Part shown: piece by piece, positions 59,726-64,000 of the stretch
Layout: each line of letters begins with the position of its first letter
Numbering within the stretch: the first letter of the stretch is position 1
Assembly (NCBI GenBank): GCA_028873575.1
Contig: JAGWHY010000001.1
Location: 62,001-126,000, forward strand
Length of the DNA stretch: 64,000 nucleotides
Direction of reading: 5' to 3'
Origin: Acidobacteriota bacterium
GTDB taxonomy: Bacteria; Actinomycetota; Acidimicrobiia; Acidimicrobiales; RAAP-2
Notes under the pieces: model-generated
Told to the model about the DNA's origin: nothing
Database searches by the model: none
What the model saw: only the letters and a program-made list of their open reading frames with translations
Program-made: the position numbers and the translations under genes

Positions 59726-59745
59726 GTTCGCGGGTCAACGACCTT

Positions 59746-59792
59746 TAGGCTCGTCTCCCATGACCGACTTCGCCCCCACCCCGTTCGGCTAG
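59746..59792 (+). promoter_or_regulatory. promoter element and short leader ORF before the amine oxidase gene
   Basis: TAGGCT (59746-59751) lies eight bases before ATG 59760, which opens a 10-codon frame (MTDFAPTPFG) ending at TAG 59792. GTG 59797 of the main gene follows four bases later. The arrangement suggests termination-reinitiation coupling from a leaderless mini-ORF. Confidence 0.4.
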
Positions 59793-59796
59793 ATCC

Positions 59797-61044
59797 GTGC
59801 GCGTCGCCGTCGTTGGCGCCGGGGTTAGTGGACTGACCGCGGCGTACCTGCTCGCTCCTCACCACGAGGTCACGCTCTTCGAGGCGCAAGATCGCCTCGG
59901 CGGCCACGCGCACACCGTGCGCGTGGACGGTGGTGACCAGGACTACGACGTCGACACGGGCTTTCTCGTGTACAACGACGCCACCTACCCGCTCTTTATC
60001 AAACTGCTCGACAAACTCGGCGTCACCTCGCAAGAGAGCGAAATGAGTTTCAGCTACGCCGACGCGGCGACGGGCTTGGAGTGGAAGGGCACCACGCTCA
60101 ATACCATTTTCGCGCAACGGCGCAACCTGCTGCGTCCGCGATTCTTGCGGATGCTGTGGCACATCTTGTCGTTCAACCGCTCGTTGCGACGACTCGTGGC
60201 GAGCGACCTCTCCTCCACCGTCACCATGGGCGAACTCCTCGCCACGCGTCCCTGGAGCCGCGAGTTCCGCGACTGGTACCTCGTCCCGATGGGCGCGGCC
60301 ATTTGGTCGGCGAACCCCGAGAAGTTCCTCGAAATGCCCGCGCGGACCTTTGCGGAGTTCTTCGAGCGTCACGGCCTGTTGTCCGTGCGAAACCGTCCTC
60401 AGTGGCGCACGATTGTCGGTGGTTCGCGACGCTACGTCGAGGCGATGGAAAAGAGCATTCTCGATCACGGCTCGGTCGTGACGAGCGCGCCAGTTCGCGA
60501 AGTGCGCCGCGACGTCGACGGCGTGTCGGTCGTGACCGACCACGAGTCGAGTCGCTTTGATCACGTCATCATGGCGTGTCACAGTGACGAAGCACTCGCG
60601 CTCCTGCGCGATCCCAGCGACGACGAGCGACGCCTTCTGGGCGCGATCCGTTACCAAGAGAATTCGGTCACGTTGCACTGGGACGAAGCACTGTTGCCGC
60701 GCTCACGACGCGCCTGGGCCGCCTGGAACTATCGCCGTCGCGACGAAATCACGTCGCTCGCGACGCTGACGTACAACGTCTCGACGCTGCAGTCGATTCC
60801 GTCGCGCCGACAGTTTCTCGTCACGCTGAACGACGACGACGCGATCGACGAGGCCAAAGTACTGGAACGTTTTCGCTACGCCCACCCGGTACTCGACGCC
60901 CAAACGGTCGACGCGCAGTCACGGCGCGCCCTCCTCCAGAGCGAGCGCACGTCGTACTGCGGCGCGTACCTCGGCTACGGCTTCCACGAAGACGGTGTGC
61001 GCAGCGCCTTCGAGGCGTGCGTGCGGCTAGGAATTTCCTGGTGA
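59797..61044 (+). CDS. FAD-dependent amine-oxidase-type oxidoreductase
   Basis: 415 aa. N-terminal FAD motif VAVVGAGVSGLTAAYLL plus LFEAQDRLGGHAHTV, the VDTGFLVYND segment, and C-terminal FAD contact GAYLGYGFHEDGV. Proteins of this type commonly sit with DUF1365 and cyclopropane synthase genes, as here, and are thought to act in lipid (for example furan or cyclopropane fatty-acid) modification. The substrate is inferred from context. Confidence 0.85.
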   Translation: MRVAVVGAGVSGLTAAYLLAPHHEVTLFEAQDRLGGHAHTVRVDGGDQDYDVDTGFLVYNDATYPLFIKLLDKLGVTSQESEMSFSYADAATGLEWKGTTLNTIFAQRRNLLRPRFLRMLWHILSFNRSLRRLVASDLSSTVTMGELLATRPWSREFRDWYLVPMGAAIWSANPEKFLEMPARTFAEFFERHGLLSVRNRPQWRTIVGGSRRYVEAMEKSILDHGSVVTSAPVREVRRDVDGVSVVTDHESSRFDHVIMACHSDEALALLRDPSDDERRLLGAIRYQENSVTLHWDEALLPRSRRAWAAWNYRRRDEITSLATLTYNVSTLQSIPSRRQFLVTLNDDDAIDEAKVLERFRYAHPVLDAQTVDAQSRRALLQSERTSYCGAYLGYGFHEDGVRSAFEACVRLGISW

Positions 61045-61850
61045 GCGCGTTGCGATCGTCGATCTACGAGGGGACGGTGACCCATCACCGCTTCGCCCCC
61101 AAGGTGCACCGCTTCACGTACCGGGTTTCGATGTTTCATCTCTACCTCGACGAACTCTCTTCGCTCGACGCGCGCTTTGCTCGTTTGCACGTCGCCGACG
61201 AGTCGCCCGTGGGGCGCCGAGGTCGCGCGACGCGTCGCCCCGGCCACTTCACGTTCGATCGACGCGACTTTCTCCCGGAGACCGACGGCCCGCTCGACCA
61301 AGCCGCGCGCGCCCGGTACGCCGAATTGACTGGCGTCGTCGCGCCGCCCACGGTGTCAATCTTGGCCAACCTGCGATCGCTGGGCTGGAACTTCAATCCC
61401 ATCACGGTGTACTTCTTTCACGACGAGGCGGGTCGCGTAGTCGACGCGATGGCGGAGGTGACGAACACGCCGTGGGGTGAACGTCACTGCTACTACCTGG
61501 GCGCGCCCGGTTCGACGTCTTTTGACAAGGCCCACCACGTCTCGCCGTTCCTCTCAATGGAGGGGCGTTACCAGTTGGCCTATCGCGAACCGGCAGAGCG
61601 CTTCACGTTATCGATGGCGCTCTTTGACCTCGCGCGTGAGGGCACCGGCGAACGGCGCTTGAACGCGTCGATGAGTTTCGCGCGGGTGGCGCTCAACGAG
61701 ACGTCACTTCGCCACGTGGCTCGACGGTCGCCCGACATGGCCCTTCGCGTCTCGCGACGTATCTACTTTCACGCGGCGCGCCTGTGGCTCAAGGGCGTGC
61801 CGTTCGTGAAACATCCCCGCAAGCACCACCAGGAGGAAATTCGTGCCTGA
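61041..61850 (+). CDS. DUF1365 protein
   Basis: 269 aa from GTG 61041 overlapping the preceding stop (GTGA). Family motifs: SIYEGTVTHHRFAPKVHRFTYRVSMFHLYLDEL at the start, NLRSLGWNFNPITVYFFHDEAG, EVTNTPWGERHCYYL and FHVSPF-like HHVSPFLSMEG. Function unknown, but consistently linked to the flanking flavoprotein and cyclopropane synthase. Overlaps the next gene by eight bases. Confidence 0.86.
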   Translation: MSALRSSIYEGTVTHHRFAPKVHRFTYRVSMFHLYLDELSSLDARFARLHVADESPVGRRGRATRRPGHFTFDRRDFLPETDGPLDQAARARYAELTGVVAPPTVSILANLRSLGWNFNPITVYFFHDEAGRVVDAMAEVTNTPWGERHCYYLGAPGSTSFDKAHHVSPFLSMEGRYQLAYREPAERFTLSMALFDLAREGTGERRLNASMSFARVALNETSLRHVARRSPDMALRVSRRIYFHAARLWLKGVPFVKHPRKHHQEEIRA

Positions 61851-63120
61851 GATCGACTCGTCAACCATCGCGCCCGGCTCGTTCCTACCCATCCGCCACC
61901 GACGCTTCGTCACGCTGGCGCGCACGTTGACGTTCGCGCAGCTGCGTCGCGCCAAGGCCGCGGGCGCGGGAACGCTCGTCGTCCACGAGCGTTACGACGG
62001 GCGAACGAGTGATTTCTCCTTCGGCGAGGGTCTGCCGGTGGCTGAGCTCACGGTGCTCGGGAAGGGTCTGTACCCGGCGCTGGTCTTTGGTGGTTCGAAG
62101 GGACTCGGGCGGGCCTACGTGAACGAGCTGTGGTCGAGTGAGAACCTCACTGATCTCGTACGATTTTTGCTGCGCCTGACCCAGCCACGACGACGACGAC
62201 TGGACGCGCTGGGACGACGTTTTCGATTTCTCTTCTCGCTTGGGCGACGATCGTCCAGCACGAGTCGCGATCGCGACAACATTCACGCGCACTACGACCT
62301 TTCGAATGAGTTCTTCACGCTCATGCTCGACGAGACCATGGCGTACTCCTGCGCGGTCTTCGCGAACGGCGCCACCACCCTCTACGACGCCCAGGTCGAG
62401 AAGTTCGACCGAATCTGTCGCAAATTGGCACTGCGCCCCGGCGAGCACGTTCTCGAAATCGGCACTGGTTGGGGCGGCTTCGCGCTGCACGCCGCCCAGC
62501 ACTACGGCGTGCGGGTCACGACCACCACGATCTCGAACGAGCAGCGCGACTTGGCGCGTCAACGAGTGGCCGACGCCGGGCTCGACGACCGAATTGAGGT
62601 GCTCGACCAGCACTACCGCGACCTTCGCGGCACCTACGACGCGTTGGTCTCCATCGAGATGATCGAGGCCGTGGACTGGCGCGACTACCCGTCGTTCTTT
62701 TCTTCGCTGGAGCGTTTGGTGAACGACACGGGTCGTGTCGCGATCCAGGCCATCACGATCAACGACCAGAGCTTCGAGCGCGCGAAGATCCAGCCCGACT
62801 TCATCCGCGACCTCATCTTCCCGGGTGGTTGCCTGCCGAGCGTGACCGCCGTGTCCGCGGCCCTACGCGATCACACGAGCCTTCGCGTGGTCGACCTCGA
62901 AGACATTGGTCTCGACTACGCGCGCACGCTGTCGATGTGGCGCGATCGCGTGGCTGAGCAGCGCGCGCGAGTGGCCGAATTGGGCTTCGACGATCGCTTC
63001 TTGCGCCTGTGGAATCTCTACTTGGGTTACTGCGAGGCGGCCTTTTTGGAGCGCCACATCTCCGACGTGCAAATGGTGCTGCATCGCGCGGCGAGTCCCC
63101 GCGCGCCGCGCGTCGCTTAG
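61843..63120 (+). CDS. cyclopropane-fatty-acyl-phospholipid synthase family methyltransferase
   Basis: 425 aa. A Cfa-type N-terminal domain of about 120 residues, then the SAM-dependent part: NIHAHYDLSNEFFTLMLDETMAYSCAVF, SAM loop VLEIGTGWGGFALHAA, SIEMIEAVDWRDYPSFF, and FIFPGGCLPS-like DLIFPGGCLPS. It methylates unsaturated acyl chains of phospholipids with SAM. Last gene of the three-gene lipid operon. Ends with a 4-bp convergent overlap. Confidence 0.88.
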   Translation: MPEIDSSTIAPGSFLPIRHRRFVTLARTLTFAQLRRAKAAGAGTLVVHERYDGRTSDFSFGEGLPVAELTVLGKGLYPALVFGGSKGLGRAYVNELWSSENLTDLVRFLLRLTQPRRRRLDALGRRFRFLFSLGRRSSSTSRDRDNIHAHYDLSNEFFTLMLDETMAYSCAVFANGATTLYDAQVEKFDRICRKLALRPGEHVLEIGTGWGGFALHAAQHYGVRVTTTTISNEQRDLARQRVADAGLDDRIEVLDQHYRDLRGTYDALVSIEMIEAVDWRDYPSFFSSLERLVNDTGRVAIQAITINDQSFERAKIQPDFIRDLIFPGGCLPSVTAVSAALRDHTSLRVVDLEDIGLDYARTLSMWRDRVAEQRARVAELGFDDRFLRLWNLYLGYCEAAFLERHISDVQMVLHRAASPRAPRVA

Positions 63121-64000
63121 GACGTTTCGCGAAGTCGCGTCAGCACCGCGCGCGCCGCACGTCGTCCCGAGCCAATGGAGGCCGGCACGCCCACGCCGTC
63201 GTAGGTCATCCCCGCAAGTTCGACCCCGAGAGGTCGCGCCGCGTCGCGCGCGCGTCGCACCATGACGTCGTGACCCACGTAGTACTGCGGCAGTGACGTC
63301 GGCCAGCGCTGGACGCGCGTCTCGAGGGCTACCCCCACGCCACCGAGCAATGTCGAGAGTTCGTCGTAGACGCGGGCCGTGAGTTCCTCGTCACTCATTC
63401 GCGTCCAACGGTCATCGTCCACGCGCCCCACGTGCGCGCGAACCAACACGTCGTGCTCGCGCGCGAGGTAGGGCCACTTGCGGTCAAGAAACGTCAGCGC
63501 CGTCACCATCATCGACTCGCCGTCGCGCCACGGCGTTTGGAGGGGAACGAGCACGCCCGTCCCCGGGGGGAGCGCGGTGGGGGCCAGTGAGAACGTGACC
63601 ATCGCCGCGCCGGCGCTGTCGACGTGCGCGAGAGCGGCGAGATCCTCGTGGAAACGACCGAGCAGGGCGCCGGCCACGTGGGCGGGGGTCGCGACGATGA
63701 CCGCGTTCGCCGGGGTCGTCGTCGTCGCGGTGTCGACCTCGACGGGGTACGTGCCCACGGGGGTGCGGCGAAGCGCGTTGACGCCCACCCCAGTGCGCAC
63801 CACGACGCCCCGCGCCTCGAGTTGGGCGCGCAGCGTGACGGGAAGTGAGCCGAGTCCACCGTGCAGGGAGTAGAAAACGGGGGTCGGCGCGTCCGGCGCG
63901 GGGCTCGTCGGCGGACTCGGCGCCCGCAGCGCCTTCATCAAAGAACCACCCTTGCGCGCCGCCTCGAGCAGACCGGGGTAGACGGACTTGGCCGAGAGCG
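63117..64000 (-). CDS. hemY: protoporphyrinogen oxidase, HemY/HemG flavin type (5' end outside window)
   Basis: About 294 C-terminal residues are visible. The family core LSAKSVYPGLLEAARKGGSL is at the window edge. FYSLHGGLGSLPVTLRAQLEARGV, the substrate-domain middle and the FAD-binding end VELAGMTYDGVGVPASIGSGRRAA follow. It oxidises protoporphyrinogen (or coproporphyrinogen in actinobacteria) late in haem synthesis, separate from the hemACDBL cluster at 30-36 kb. The N-terminal FAD motif is not seen, so the exact subtype is open. Confidence 0.85.
   Translation of the reverse strand, partial: LSAKSVYPGLLEAARKGGSLMKALRAPSPPTSPAPDAPTPVFYSLHGGLGSLPVTLRAQLEARGVVVRTGVGVNALRRTPVGTYPVEVDTATTTTPANAVIVATPAHVAGALLGRFHEDLAALAHVDSAGAAMVTFSLAPTALPPGTGVLVPLQTPWRDGESMMVTALTFLDRKWPYLAREHDVLVRAHVGRVDDDRWTRMSDEELTARVYDELSTLLGGVGVALETRVQRWPTSLPQYYVGHDVMVRRARDAARPLGVELAGMTYDGVGVPASIGSGRRAARAVLTRLRETS

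Overview
This is chromosomal DNA from a high-GC actinobacterium. The evidence is a mycothiol-type glycosyltransferase (MshA-like) with its YbjN partner, Ni-superoxide dismutase with its dedicated protease, a Rex - hemA - hemC - hemD - hemB - hemL run, a complete 14-subunit nuo operon, and many GTG/TTG starts. The class is probably Acidimicrobiia, but that is inferred from gene content and order, not from a marker gene.

Layout. (1) 0.1-8.7 kb: a PuuD-like hydrolase, a GntR/FCD repressor, and divergent from it an operon for a fumarylacetoacetase-family enzyme, a complete branched-chain-amino-acid-type ABC importer (with permease LivM fused to ATPase LivG) and a DUF1275 membrane protein. (2) 8.8-10.5 kb: a small unknown gene, a DinB-like protein and an IS481-type transposase remnant. 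(3) 10.53-17.37 kb: an integrative element in the 3' end of a tRNA-Lys gene. It has 46-bp att repeats, a 20-bp arm-like site near each end, an excisionase and a tyrosine integrase whose ORF reads into the tRNA. Its cargo is an ECF sigma factor with a membrane partner, an exported DUF4232 protein, and an XRE-cupin / B3-B4 / PaiB-like operon. (4) 17.4-23.8 kb: a second accessory block. It holds a DDE-transposase-like protein translationally coupled to a tyrosine-recombinase-like protein that lacks catalytic residues, a divergent XRE regulator with two tandem palindromic operators, two exported beta-propeller-like proteins and a broken second copy of the XRE gene. Diverged copies of the tRNA 5' flank bound this block. 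(5) 24-27.5 kb: small membrane, zinc-finger, ribbon-helix-helix and DUF4097 genes, then sodN and its protease. (6) 27.5-64 kb: a very GC-rich, densely packed core. It contains mshA-ybjN-proC-rex-hemACDBL and a one-TM protein, an FTR1/EfeU iron permease and a geranylgeranyl reductase-like flavoprotein. These are followed by nuoA-N plus a coupled ATP-grasp gene, a GNAT protein, a 1001-aa DUF2156 membrane protein, a HAD phosphatase, an amine oxidase - DUF1365 - cyclopropane synthase trio, and the 3' part of a protoporphyrinogen oxidase gene.

Two things stand out. Accessory region 10.5-23.8 kb looks like two recombination-linked units stacked on one tRNA-Lys. The second unit's recombinase-like plus transposase-like pair under an XRE switch is the best candidate here for a poorly described mobile system. 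Separately, at least nine genes show a TANNNT hexamer followed by almost exactly six bases and then the start codon, which predicts widespread leaderless transcripts and fixes several start sites.
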